NCBI RefSeq assembly: GCF_902506325.1
Contig: NZ_LR732331.1
Coordinates: forward strand, 124,001-188,000
Origin: Limnobacter sp. 130
GTDB lineage: Bacteria > Pseudomonadota > Gammaproteobacteria > Burkholderiales > Burkholderiaceae_B
DNA: 64,000 nt
Direction: 5' to 3'
Shown: piece after piece, positions 9,374 through 18,212 of the stretch
How positions within the stretch are numbered: the stretch's first letter is position 1
How the letters are laid out: each line of letters opens with the position of its first letter
Notes under the pieces: model-generated
Seen by the model: the letters and a program-made list of their open reading frames with translations, nothing else
Database searches by the model: none
What the model was told of the DNA's origin: nothing
Translations under genes and position numbers: made by a program

Positions 9374-10381
9374 TTATTTGGCCAAACGACGCGCCTGTGA
9401 CACTGCGTAGCTGCCTGCCCGTGCTGCCAGCAAAGGATCATCCGATCCTTCGATACCGGTGGGCAATACCAGTGGGTTGAAATTGATGCCATCGCAAGCG
9501 GCTTTGTCAGTCACTGCGCTGACTTTCAAGCGACCAGCCACCACCTTTTTGCGATCGTCGGGCCAGGCCACAGTCGCATTGTCGGTGGGGTCGCCCGCCT
9601 GGGCCAATTGCAGAACCATGTCGAATTCAACCGGAATCTGTGAAACGCGACCTTTCAGCTCGTCTTCAAGAAATACCTTGGCGTGTGTGGCCAGTTTGTC
9701 GTCTGCAATAAATTCCTGACCTGTCACAGGCACAAACATCCACTTGGCAAACTGGGTTTTGCCCGCAGCATTGGTGAACTTGAATGCATGTGTGCTCCAG
9801 TAATTCACTGCCGCGTAACTGGCAGGCACGCCAGTTTTTGCAACCCATTCCATTTGGGGTTTGAAGTCGGGGTATTTGGCCGCAGCCGCTGCAATTTTTG
9901 CAGGATCAGGTTTTTTGGTCGCTGGGTCTGGTTTGCGGGCCTCAAGGAATGCCAGGAAACCATCGGGTGTTGCAGCAGTGAAGAAAGGCGCTGAGATATT
10001 GGCCATCAGCCATTGTTCACCGTTGGGTAAATCGAATTGTGCCGCCAATCCACGCACGCCTTTGCCACTTTCGGGTGCGTTGGGGTTACCGCCACCCACC
10101 GAAAAGCGCAGGATGACCGGTACGGGTTTGCCAGAAAATACGGAGGCCTTTGAAACAGCGGCGCCTGCCTTGTTGCCAACAAATTCGCCTGCTGCGCAAA
10201 CACCGCGCGCACCGGAACGTCGTGCAGCGTGGGTGCCGAATACGCCTTCAAGGCCATCTACCAAATTCACAGCATTGGCAGGTTCGCTGGGAATTGCAGT
10301 CTGGGCGACTGCTGTTTGTGTACCAAGTGCGGCCAAAGCGGCCATTGTGGCCACTGCGGCCAAACCATGCGCTGTTCTCAT
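9374..10381 (-). CDS. Catalase-family peroxidase, secreted
   Basis: Haem peroxidase of the small catalase-related (SrpA-like) family, 335 residues with a signal peptide ending AVAQ. The family motifs visible are the distal-His region GTHAARRSGARGVCAAG and the stretch ILRFSVGGGNP; it is shorter than true catalase and lacks the full C-terminal domains. The start ATG 10381 is preferred because AAGG sits nine bases upstream; two other ATGs at 10390 and 10408 are in frame. Likely role is periplasmic peroxide removal or an organic-peroxide reaction. It is transcribed alone, with a terminator after it. Confidence 0.82.
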   Translation of the reverse strand: MRTAHGLAAVATMAALAALGTQTAVAQTAIPSEPANAVNLVDGLEGVFGTHAARRSGARGVCAAGEFVGNKAGAAVSKASVFSGKPVPVILRFSVGGGNPNAPESGKGVRGLAAQFDLPNGEQWLMANISAPFFTAATPDGFLAFLEARKPDPATKKPDPAKIAAAAAKYPDFKPQMEWVAKTGVPASYAAVNYWSTHAFKFTNAAGKTQFAKWMFVPVTGQEFIADDKLATHAKVFLEDELKGRVSQIPVEFDMVLQLAQAGDPTDNATVAWPDDRKKVVAGRLKVSAVTDKAACDGINFNPLVLPTGIEGSDDPLLAARAGSYAVSQARRLAK

Positions 10382-10513
10382 TTCCTGCATCCTTCTTTTG
10401 ATGGTCATCAACCTCGCAACCCACCCGATGGTTCGGGTGGAGGTACGCAATAGATCGTTGGCGCGAGAAGGAAGTTACAGTGTCTTAAAAATATAATTTT
10501 CAGACGATTGTAT

Positions 10514-11728
10514 TCAGGCTGTGGGCAACATGTTCTTGATGACCGATTCCGCCACGGGTTGGCTCATGTAGCGCGGTACGGCGTAGGTGAAGCGGGCTTC
10601 GGCGATGGCAGACCTGGCCACGGCCGGAATGTCTGCCGGTTTCAATGCGGCCAGTTGTGTTGGAATACTGAACTTTTCATTCATGGCACGAATTCGGGCC
10701 ACGAAGGCACGAGCCAAATGAACATCGTCGGCACCCTTGTCACCAATGCCACAGGCGCGCGCCAAAATCGCCAAGCGATCGGCGCAATTGGGTAAGGAGT
10801 AGTCCAGTACATGGGGCATTACGATGGCGTTGGCCAGCCCATGGGGCGTGTGGTACAGCGCACCAAATTTGTGGGCAATGCCATGCACGTAACCCACGCC
10901 AGCCTGGGTAAAGGCGATGCCAGCCAAATGGGATGCACGTGCCATTTTCTGGCGGGCTTCCAGGTTGTTGCCATCGGCCACTGCAGTTTCAAGGTATTTC
11001 ATGATCAGCTGCGTGGCTTCCAGCGCCTTTTGGTTGGTTTTCCGTGTGGCATTGCGCGATACGAAAGCTTCCACAGCATGGGTAAGTGCGTCCATGCCTG
11101 TGGACGAGGTGATGTGTGCAGGCAGTCCAGTCATCAGCGAACCATCCAGGGCTGCTGCGGTGGGTAGCAGGCGCAGGTCCATGGCGGCCACTTTGCGTTT
11201 GTTTGCTGTGTCGCTGACCACGGCTGCAATGGTCACTTCGGCGCCCGTGCCGGCCGTGGTGGGCACTGCAAACAAGGGGATCATGCCTTTGTGCACTCGC
11301 AGCAAACCAGTTAATTTCAATACAGGTTTGTTGTTTTTTGCGCGTGCACCGATCATTTTTGCAGCATCTATGGGGCTGCCGCCGCCCACTGCCAAGATGG
11401 CCTGGCAACCATTCTCCATCAACATCCGGTAACCGGCTTCAATTTGTTCCACCGTGGGGTTGGGCTCCACGCCGTCGTACACCACGTATTTCACGCCCTG
11501 GGTTTCAAGCTCGGTTTTCATTTTGTCGAGTACACCAAGTTTCACCAGCACGGCGTCGGTCACAACAAGCACATTGCGGTGACCCGCATCGGCCATGTGC
11601 CGGACCAGTTCCAGCGACGATCCTGCGCCTTCGAACATGCGGGGCCACTTGAATGGCATCAAGGCGGTGACCACTTTAAAAATGGCCATATAGATGCGTA
11701 GAGCGAGCACTTCGAGTGCATGCAACAT
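10514..11728 (-). CDS. Iron-containing alcohol dehydrogenase
   Basis: NAD(P)-dependent, iron-activated (group III) alcohol dehydrogenase of 404 residues. The nucleotide-binding motif GGGSPIDAAK and the metal-ligand segments LDGSLMTGLP, MDALTHAVEAF and HGIAHKFGALYHTPHG are all present, so the enzyme looks active. The N-terminal 25 residues are hydrophobic and unusual, possibly a membrane-association helix. Its neighbours give no pathway; oxidation of a medium-chain alcohol or reduction of an aldehyde is the family expectation. It is transcribed toward the catalase-like gene, 132 bases away. Confidence 0.87.
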   Translation of the reverse strand: MLHALEVLALRIYMAIFKVVTALMPFKWPRMFEGAGSSLELVRHMADAGHRNVLVVTDAVLVKLGVLDKMKTELETQGVKYVVYDGVEPNPTVEQIEAGYRMLMENGCQAILAVGGGSPIDAAKMIGARAKNNKPVLKLTGLLRVHKGMIPLFAVPTTAGTGAEVTIAAVVSDTANKRKVAAMDLRLLPTAAALDGSLMTGLPAHITSSTGMDALTHAVEAFVSRNATRKTNQKALEATQLIMKYLETAVADGNNLEARQKMARASHLAGIAFTQAGVGYVHGIAHKFGALYHTPHGLANAIVMPHVLDYSLPNCADRLAILARACGIGDKGADDVHLARAFVARIRAMNEKFSIPTQLAALKPADIPAVARSAIAEARFTYAVPRYMSQPVAESVIKNMLPTA

Positions 11729-11902
11729 GCGGGTGTCTCCTGATTTTTATTGGGGTTAACAGTTGTTACGATGATTGTACAAAGAGTAGGCAGTTTTGAA
11801 GCAGAGGAAATATTCCACTTTTCATGACGATCGGGAAAATTTCACGGACTGTTTCCTTCATGCTTGCGCAACGCCAATTACAACAATGTTGAGACATTTT
11901 TC

Positions 11903-13936
11903 ATGAAGCACCGCAGTACGCCCTTGATCGCCGCCCTTGCCGCCTTGGGGCTGGCCACCCCAACCTTTGCGCAAACTGAAAGCCTGGACACCTTTGTGGT
12001 GTCTGCCACTCGGGAAGCCCGCGACCCGTTTGAAGTACCTGCCTCGGTCGACAAAATCAACCAGAACACGCTGGAGAAAGCGGCCAGCTTTCAGGTGAAT
12101 TTGTCAGAAACATTAACCCGCGTGCCGGGCCTTGTGATCAACAACCGCAACAACTTTGCGCAAGACCTGCAAATTTCCATTCGTGGTTTTGGTGCGCGCG
12201 CTACTTCAGGTGTGCGCGGCGTGCGTTTGTTCTCGGATGGCATTCCCGCCACCATGCCCGATGGCTCAGGTCAAATTTCGCATTTCAGTTTGTCGTCAAC
12301 CGAGTCGATCGAGGTGTTGCGCGGACCTTTTTCCTCGCTGTACGGGAATTCATCGGGCGGCGTAATTTTGCTGACCACCGAGAACCCGCGCCCCGGTACC
12401 GAACTGGAAGTGAACCAGATTTTCGGCACCGACAACACACGCCGAAGCGGCATCAAATTGAACAAAGGCAATGAGGAAGTGGGCATTGTGATTGACGCGT
12501 CCACTTTCCGAACCGATGGATACCGCGACCACAGCAAAGCACGGCGAGACAATTTCAACAGCAAATTGGTTTGGAATTTAAGCAGCGACACACGGCTGAG
12601 CTGGGTACTGAACTACGTGGACATTCCGCTGGCGCAAGACCCGGCTGGGCTGACTGCGGCGCAATTGGCCACCAACCGCAGGCAGGCGGGCAACAACACC
12701 GTGGCCAACAACACCAACAAAACCGTTGAGCAAAGCCAAACAGGGTTTGTGCTGGAACACAAATTCAGCCCCAGTACCAATGTCACCTTCAGCCCCTACT
12801 ATGGCGACCGAAAAATTCGCCAGGTGTTGGCCAGCACAGCCGTGATTGATTTGAAAAACGAATACAGCGGTGCCGACCTGCGCTTTGGCCACCAAACCAG
12901 CTTGTTGGAAAAGCCCCTGTTTTTGAATGCCGGCCTGACCGTGGGTGAACTGGAACAGGCGCGCCTCGGATTTTTCGGGGGCAGCACCACACCCAACCGC
13001 GACGAGGCCAACACCGCCAGCCAGTTCGACCAGTACCTGCAGGCGGAATACTTTTTCACCGACAAATTCAGTGTGTTGGGTGGCGTGCGAAATTCATCCA
13101 TCGAGATTGAATCGAACGACCAGTTCTTGAGCAATGGCAACGGCAGTGGCAGCAAAAAGTACGACGAAGTGACCAGCAATATTGGTTTCACCTATCGGTT
13201 GCAGCCCAACATCAACACCTATATTTCTTATGGCGAGGGTTTCGAGACGCCGACCTTGCTGGAAACCGCTTATTTGTCTGTTGCGCCACCCAGCCCCAAC
13301 TTCAATTCGCAATTGGAAGCTGCAAAAAGCGAGCAGCTTGAATTGGGTGTGAAAGCCAAGTTTGGCGCCACCCGTGTCAATGCCGCGCTGTACACGGTCG
13401 ATACTGAAAATGAAATCGTGGTGCTGTCTGCAAACGGCGGTGCCACCTCATTCCAGAATGCAGGCTCAACCAGCCGGGAAGGCGCGGAACTGGGTTTGCA
13501 ACACGCGTTCAATACGCAGTGGCAGGCCAATGTGGCGGTGAACTATATCCGCGCCACTTACGACACCTCGGTCAACAGCATTCAGGCGGGCAACAGCCTG
13601 CCCAGCATTCCGAAGAAAACCTTCTTCGGTGAAGTGGTGTACAAACCGTCTAGCTTGTACGAGGCGGCAACTGAATTGCGCTACGTTGACAAACTGTTTG
13701 CCAATGATGCAAACGATGCTTTTGCACCCTCCTATTCAGTGGTGAACCTGCGCGCCAGCAAAGACTGGCCGCTGGATGGTGGCTGGAATGTGCGCACCTA
13801 CGCGCGCGTGGACAATGTGTTCGACAAGCAATACGTGGGCTCGGTGATTGTGAACCAGGGGGCAGGGCAGTTCTTTGAGCCTGCCAGCGAGCGACAGTTT
13901 TTAGCAGGTGTAACGGTGGGGCTGAAGTGGAAGTAA
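11903..13936 (+). CDS. TonB-dependent receptor
   Basis: Outer-membrane receptor of 677 residues: signal peptide ending PTFAQ, plug domain (RVPGLVINN, ISIRGFGARA, IEVLRGPFSSLYGNSSGG) and a barrel. The start is the ATG at 11903, which begins the signal peptide; the frame is open 13 codons upstream. The final residues are WK rather than the usual aromatic terminal residue. Sequence style is closest to the FecA/PupA-like family, but the ligand is unknown. Unlike the other receptors in the window, no Fur-box-like palindrome is visible in the 170 bases upstream, so it may answer to another signal or carry a non-iron ligand. Confidence 0.88.
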   Translation: MKHRSTPLIAALAALGLATPTFAQTESLDTFVVSATREARDPFEVPASVDKINQNTLEKAASFQVNLSETLTRVPGLVINNRNNFAQDLQISIRGFGARATSGVRGVRLFSDGIPATMPDGSGQISHFSLSSTESIEVLRGPFSSLYGNSSGGVILLTTENPRPGTELEVNQIFGTDNTRRSGIKLNKGNEEVGIVIDASTFRTDGYRDHSKARRDNFNSKLVWNLSSDTRLSWVLNYVDIPLAQDPAGLTAAQLATNRRQAGNNTVANNTNKTVEQSQTGFVLEHKFSPSTNVTFSPYYGDRKIRQVLASTAVIDLKNEYSGADLRFGHQTSLLEKPLFLNAGLTVGELEQARLGFFGGSTTPNRDEANTASQFDQYLQAEYFFTDKFSVLGGVRNSSIEIESNDQFLSNGNGSGSKKYDEVTSNIGFTYRLQPNINTYISYGEGFETPTLLETAYLSVAPPSPNFNSQLEAAKSEQLELGVKAKFGATRVNAALYTVDTENEIVVLSANGGATSFQNAGSTSREGAELGLQHAFNTQWQANVAVNYIRATYDTSVNSIQAGNSLPSIPKKTFFGEVVYKPSSLYEAATELRYVDKLFANDANDAFAPSYSVVNLRASKDWPLDGGWNVRTYARVDNVFDKQYVGSVIVNQGAGQFFEPASERQFLAGVTVGLKWK

Positions 13937-13946
13937 CAGCAGTAGA

Positions 13947-14246
13947 TTAATTGCGCGCAACTTGAGCATGCAGTTTTAAACCTAGTGCAGTCATCACTTT
14001 CAGAATTGTCTGAAAGTCGGGGCTGCGTTGGCCTGAAAGTGCCTTATAAAGGCTTTCCCGGGATAATCCTGCATCGTGCGCAACTTTGGTCATGCCTTTG
14101 GCGCGCGCGATATCCCCGAGTGCTTTGGCGATGAACGCTGCATCGTCACCTGCTTCCTCGAAGCAAGCTTCAAGATAAGCAGCCATCTCTTCGGGGGTAC
14201 GAAGATGTTCAGCGACGTCATACCGAGTAGTCAAAATTTTCGTCAT
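13947..14246 (-). CDS. HigA/XRE-type antitoxin
   Basis: A 99-residue helix-turn-helix protein of the addiction-module antidote family (TIGR02684-like). The helix-turn-helix is around residues 48-75 (TKVAHDAGLSRESLYKALSG). It is the second gene of a toxin-first pair and overlaps the toxin stop by four bases. It should neutralise the toxin and repress the pair through the small inverted repeat at 14555-14570. Confidence 0.85.
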   Translation of the reverse strand: MTKILTTRYDVAEHLRTPEEMAAYLEACFEEAGDDAAFIAKALGDIARAKGMTKVAHDAGLSRESLYKALSGQRSPDFQTILKVMTALGLKLHAQVARN

Positions 14247-14545
14247 TGGTTTTCCTGAATATTTTGTGCGAGGTACAAGGCCTCTTTAATGTCTTGTTGT
14301 TGAGTGCTCTTGTCTCCTCCTGCCAATAAGATGATTAATTTTTGCCCACGTTTTGTGAAATAGACTCGATAGCCTGGACCAAAATTGATGCGCAATTCAG
14401 ATACGCCTCCACCTACCGGCTTAACATCCCCAGCATTGCCCGCCGCCAATCGTTCTATTCGAACCTGAATTCGAGCTCGTGCGCTGATGTCGCGCAAGCT
14501 GTCAAGCCAATTGGCATAGGTTGCGGTTTTACGTATTTCGATCAT
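14243..14545 (-). CDS. RelE/ParE-superfamily toxin
   Basis: A 100-residue toxin of the addiction-module killer family (TIGR02683-like, HigB/RelE fold). Visible family features are the starting IEIRKTATYANWL, the basic central stretch ARARIQVRIERL, and the GPGYRVYF and LLAGGDKSTQQQDI segments. Proteins of this fold usually cleave mRNA on the ribosome. Toxin-first order is typical of this family. The pair is flanked by chromosomal metabolic genes with no mobile-element trace. Confidence 0.85.
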   Translation of the reverse strand: MIEIRKTATYANWLDSLRDISARARIQVRIERLAAGNAGDVKPVGGGVSELRINFGPGYRVYFTKRGQKLIILLAGGDKSTQQQDIKEALYLAQNIQENQ

Positions 14546-14554
14546 ATCTCAGGC

Positions 14555-14570
14555 GTAGCCTTTTGGCTAC
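14555..14570. promoter_or_regulatory. Inverted repeat upstream of the toxin gene, probable autoregulatory operator
   Basis: gtagcc-tttt-ggctac is a perfect 6-4-6 inverted repeat ending 10 bases before the toxin start. Position and symmetry fit an operator for the XRE-type antitoxin. There is no T-tract after it on the minus strand. Confidence 0.5.
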
Positions 14571-14630
14571 ATTTTGTTTGGCTTTGCTGAATGGGTCCGC
14601 AAATTATCATTCGTCCCGATTGCCCACAAA

Positions 14631-14677
14631 CACCTCACTCAATTTGAGTAACCCCAATGAGGTGACTTTTGAGTAAC
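14631..14677. promoter_or_regulatory. Repeat cluster upstream of the PhaC-like gene
   Basis: Two direct copies of tttgagtaac (14643-14652 and 14668-14677) are 25 bases apart. The first lies in a perfect palindrome (actcaa-t-ttgagt, 14637-14649), and a cacctca/tgaggtg inverted repeat (14631-14637 with 14658-14664) surrounds it. The cluster is about 85-130 bases before the start at 14761 and may bind a regulator; none is identified. Confidence 0.4.
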
Positions 14678-14760
14678 ATTTAGAACGTCCATACCACTCC
14701 CCTTGGCGTGAGCGCTGTTAGAATCTGACACACATTATTTTCACAATCAGGTTTGTCGCC

Positions 14761-15864
14761 ATGTCCACCGCACTCAGTATTCGCCGCATTAGCCACATGT
14801 CCAGCAATGGCTGGAATCGTCTGTTCAAGTCGGAATCCATGGTGCGTGCCGGTTTGCAGCCGTTCGAGATCATTCACCAAAGCGGTATTCACAGTGTTCG
14901 CCATTACCTGCCGTTGACCGAAGAAAGCATCACCGTGGGCGACGAAACCCTGCCCGTGACCAAGAAGCGCAATAAAATTCCGCTGGTACTGATTGCCCCG
15001 TTGGCCGTGAACATGTTCGTGTATGACCTGCTGCCCGAACGCAGTTTCGTGCGCTACCTGATGGCGCAGGGTTTTGACGTGTACTTGATCGACTGGGGCA
15101 AACCAACACGCAAACAGGCAGGGCTTACGCTTGAAAATTACATCAAGGAGTTTTTGCCCGCGTGCCTGAACGCGGTGCGTGAACACAGCGGTTCGAAAAA
15201 ACTGAATTTGCAAGGCTGGAGCATGGGTGGTGGCATGGCCTTGGCCTACACCGCCTTGTTCAAAGATGAAAACATCAACAAAATTGTGACCTACGGCACG
15301 CCGATCGACGGCCATGCCAATGGCGCAATTGGTCAACAGTACAAACGCCTTGCGCACTTGTTGAAATCGGCCCGTATCAATTTTCGCAAAGTGCCCGCCA
15401 AGTTGTTGTACACACCGGGTTGGGCCAACGTGATTGGTTTTAAATTGCTCGACCCTGTGGGCAGTTTGAAAGGTTACTGGAACTTGATTTCGCAATTGCA
15501 CGACCGCGAGTTTGTGGCCCAGCACGCCAACCAGGCTGCATTTATCGACAGCCTGGAAGCTTATCCCGGCGGTGCCCTGCGCGACTGGTTTGCAAGTATT
15601 TGGCTGGAAAATGAAACGGCGAATGGCCACTTTAAAGTGGGCAAGGCTGTAGCGAATTTCAAAGAAATCGCCTGCCCGGTGTTGGGCATTGCGGGCAAAA
15701 CAGACAACCTGGCCAATGTGGCGTGTTGCAAGCCAATTACCAAAGTGGTGGGCTCTGAAAAATCAGAATTCTTCATCGGCCCAGGTGGTCACATTGGCAT
15801 TATGAGCGGCAAGGAATCGCCCAATACCATTTGGGCGAAAACCGTGAGCTGGTTGAACGGCTAA
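14761..15864 (+). CDS. PhaC-like alpha/beta hydrolase with Ser nucleophile
   Basis: A 367-residue protein of the class III polyhydroxyalkanoate-synthase type (PhaC subunit), judged from length, the stretch VYLIDWGKPTRKQAG, the Asp motif AGKTDNLAN (Asp315) and the C-terminal GPGGHIGIMSG (His344). The lipase box, however, reads GWSMGG (Ser154), where polymerising PHA synthases have Cys in GxCxGG. No phaE, phaR, phaA/B or phasin gene is next to it. It may be a hydrolase, depolymerase or atypical acyltransferase rather than a synthase. A weak ribosome-binding site (cagg) lies about 10 bases before the ATG. Confidence 0.75.
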   Translation: MSTALSIRRISHMSSNGWNRLFKSESMVRAGLQPFEIIHQSGIHSVRHYLPLTEESITVGDETLPVTKKRNKIPLVLIAPLAVNMFVYDLLPERSFVRYLMAQGFDVYLIDWGKPTRKQAGLTLENYIKEFLPACLNAVREHSGSKKLNLQGWSMGGGMALAYTALFKDENINKIVTYGTPIDGHANGAIGQQYKRLAHLLKSARINFRKVPAKLLYTPGWANVIGFKLLDPVGSLKGYWNLISQLHDREFVAQHANQAAFIDSLEAYPGGALRDWFASIWLENETANGHFKVGKAVANFKEIACPVLGIAGKTDNLANVACCKPITKVVGSEKSEFFIGPGGHIGIMSGKESPNTIWAKTVSWLNG

Positions 15865-15868
15865 CTTG

Positions 15869-17293
15869 TTATTTCAAGGGATACGCGTTGTTCGTGAATT
15901 TCAACACCATGAATCCGTTGTCCTGGCAAGTGACCCAAATTTGATCGCTGCCCACAAAGCGGGGCGGCGAGCTGCACCAGTCAGTGCTTAGATCACCTCC
16001 AATCGCGCTGGTTGCGTGTTCAGAGCCTGCCAACTGTGCTTTTTTCTCCGACTGCGCAGGCGGGTTGTAATAGGCAATTTCTTTGGCTGCCAGCGGGTTG
16101 CGAATATCGAACACCCGCACACCGGATTGAAAATAGCCACATGCAATGGCGGTGGGGTTCACTTTTTTATCCACACCACAATAATGTCCTTCGTAGCCAA
16201 AACTTCCATTGTTTGCAGTGTCAGCTTCGCGAATGGCGGCGTTTTCTTCTGCATGAATGGCCAGTTTCAGTTTGGAAACTACAACGGGTGCAGTCTCATC
16301 CGAAATATCAATAATTCGTGCTGCGCCAGCACCGCCCTCGTCCACAGCGATCACAAACGGTTTGCCATTGTACGAAACAGGAATGGTGTGTTGGCTCAAG
16401 TCTCCATCCTCCCAATACACGCTGCCAACCTCGGTCAACATGGGCACTGGGTCGCGGTTTTGAATGCTGCTCGTGTCCAGAATAATCACACCGGGCGGGG
16501 TCAGTGAAGTCAAATACATGCGGTTGCCGTCTTCACTCAATTCAAAGCCGTGGTTGCTGGGCGAGGCAATGGTGGTGTACAGAATTCGCGGCAGGCTGGG
16601 GTTGCTGGTGTCAATGGCAGTAATACTGCCCGGGTTCAACCCAGTGGCCCAGTAAGTATTTCCATCGGGTGACCACGCGCCCTCATGGCCTATCAAGTTG
16701 GCGGGCAGGGTCAGGTTGGCCGCAAAAGAATTCAGCAAGATCGGGTTCGCACAATCAGTGCCAATGTCGTAAATATCGAAAAAACCGGCACTAAGCACCG
16801 GCCCCACCGCAACGCCTCCGAGCAAGCCGCGTGCTTCATTCACTTTCAGGGATTCCCAAGGGCTTTGAAAAAATGCCGGGCTGGTGAGGTTGGTCGACAG
16901 CACCGGATTGGCCGGATCGCGCGCGTCGATTACCTGAACCCCTTGTGACACTTTGGTCGGAATGCCCGAGAATGTGGTGCCCATGTACGAACAGGTTTTG
17001 TAGGAAGGGTTGACCCATGTGCTGCCTTCGCCCTGGTATTGCCCCACCAGTTCCATATTGCACCGGTAGCCTTGTTTGCTGCGCCCGCTCTCGCGGTCGG
17101 CCAGCGGAACTTGACCTTGAATGCCGGTTTCCGGCACAGAGCCTGCGCCACATTGGACGGGCTCAACGAAACTGGCACCCATCACTTCGCTGGGTGTCGT
17201 TCTGCTTGAGCTTGTTGGCCCGACGCCTTCTGAACCGCATGCTGCCAACACAGCTGTGCTGGCCAATAAAGTTGCGAGTTTTGTAGATTGCAT
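15869..17293 (-). CDS. LVIVD-repeat beta-propeller lipoprotein
   Basis: A 474-residue lipoprotein (lipobox LAAC, Cys19) built from LVIVD-type repeats such as GVQVIDARDPANP, FFDIYDIG, ITAIDTSNPSLP, ARIIDISDETAP and VRVFDIRNPLAAK, which fold as a beta-propeller. Such proteins are found on cell surfaces; their function is generally unknown. Several cysteines (GYRCNMEL, TCSYMG, YCGVD, ACGYF) may form disulfides. It is convergent with the PhaC-like gene. Confidence 0.75.
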   Translation of the reverse strand: MQSTKLATLLASTAVLAACGSEGVGPTSSSRTTPSEVMGASFVEPVQCGAGSVPETGIQGQVPLADRESGRSKQGYRCNMELVGQYQGEGSTWVNPSYKTCSYMGTTFSGIPTKVSQGVQVIDARDPANPVLSTNLTSPAFFQSPWESLKVNEARGLLGGVAVGPVLSAGFFDIYDIGTDCANPILLNSFAANLTLPANLIGHEGAWSPDGNTYWATGLNPGSITAIDTSNPSLPRILYTTIASPSNHGFELSEDGNRMYLTSLTPPGVIILDTSSIQNRDPVPMLTEVGSVYWEDGDLSQHTIPVSYNGKPFVIAVDEGGAGAARIIDISDETAPVVVSKLKLAIHAEENAAIREADTANNGSFGYEGHYCGVDKKVNPTAIACGYFQSGVRVFDIRNPLAAKEIAYYNPPAQSEKKAQLAGSEHATSAIGGDLSTDWCSSPPRFVGSDQIWVTCQDNGFMVLKFTNNAYPLK

Positions 17294-17431
17294 TCCCCTG
17301 TCTCCCTGTTTGTTTTTTTAATCATCGTGGGTTTGCGCACTTACTGGTTTCTGACAGTTCACCATCTCCCTACAAATCTTCAGCGTTTGCCGCTGTGAAA
17401 ACTGGGGTCGAAACTGCAACAGCCCAATTCA

Positions 17432-18100
17432 TTATTTCGAGTTAACTTGTGCGAGCAATTTATTCATCAGGGAAATTTCTGCCGCCTGTTCCCGAATGAT
17501 GGATTTTGCCAAACCCTTTACCAGCAACGATTCCCCGTTGTTCACCGCAAAACGCGCCATGGGAATGGCGGCCTGGTGGTGGTCGATCATTGCCTCGAGG
17601 AATCTTCGTTCAAGATCTGGGCCTGTCAGCGCTCTCATTTCGTTGAATTGATCCACATTTAACATTCCAGGCATAACGCCCTTGGCTGACTTGCATTGCG
17701 CAACGTACAGCAGGTCTTGCACATTGGTCACATTCTTTGCGTCTTCGACCCAAGCCATTGCGCCTTTCTGCGGTGGGGTTACTCGCTGATTCCATGCGGT
17801 TAGCCAGCCTTTCATTTGTCCCATTTCCAGCAGTTGGGCGGTTAATATTCCATTGGCCAGTAAATCCAGATTGGGCGACACCTTGCCCTTCACCAGCATG
17901 GCCATGGAAATGGCTTGGTCATGGTGAATGATCATGCTTTGCGCAAAGCCAATGTCGATCGAATTGGGCTGCGTACCTGCCGTGTTTGCAGATTCGGTCG
18001 CTGTGTTTTCAAGCGCGGGCATGGCGCTGCTGAGCAGCATGCCAACTGCCAGGCCAAGCGAGAAAAGACAGGCAGCGTAAAAACCTTTTTGTTTCAACAT
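17432..18100 (-). CDS. DUF305 protein, membrane-anchored or secreted
   Basis: A 222-residue DUF305 protein (ferritin-like four-helix fold) with an N-terminal signal or anchor helix (residues 8-26). Both DUF305 motifs are present: MIIHHDQAISMA (57-68) and MIDHHQAAIPMA (171-182), whose His pairs suggest metal binding. DUF305 proteins are often found near copper-handling or redox genes; here the neighbours are an LVIVD lipoprotein and, divergently, an intradiol dioxygenase. No biochemical role can be assigned. Confidence 0.82.
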   Translation of the reverse strand: MLKQKGFYAACLFSLGLAVGMLLSSAMPALENTATESANTAGTQPNSIDIGFAQSMIIHHDQAISMAMLVKGKVSPNLDLLANGILTAQLLEMGQMKGWLTAWNQRVTPPQKGAMAWVEDAKNVTNVQDLLYVAQCKSAKGVMPGMLNVDQFNEMRALTGPDLERRFLEAMIDHHQAAIPMARFAVNNGESLLVKGLAKSIIREQAAEISLMNKLLAQVNSK

Positions 18101-18212
18101 AGGGTGACAAGTGGAAGTGGTGATTGTTATTGCGTACCCAATCTCTTACTGAAGGGAACGTTTATTTGGATGTTGTATCCAAGAACAGAGAAGTATTGGC
18201 GTGGGAGATGGC

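Noticed and set aside
11729-11902. Fur box upstream of the second TonB receptor
   Set aside because: No stretch reaches a convincing match to the 19-bp consensus in either direction.
13947-14545. Mobile element carrying the toxin-antitoxin pair
   Set aside because: No transposase, integrase, target duplication or tRNA gene is visible at the flanks.
14680-15630. Long minus-strand open frame opposite the PhaC-like gene
   Set aside because: It lies almost wholly opposite a gene with clear family motifs, has no family features and a His/Gln-rich composition typical of an antisense frame.
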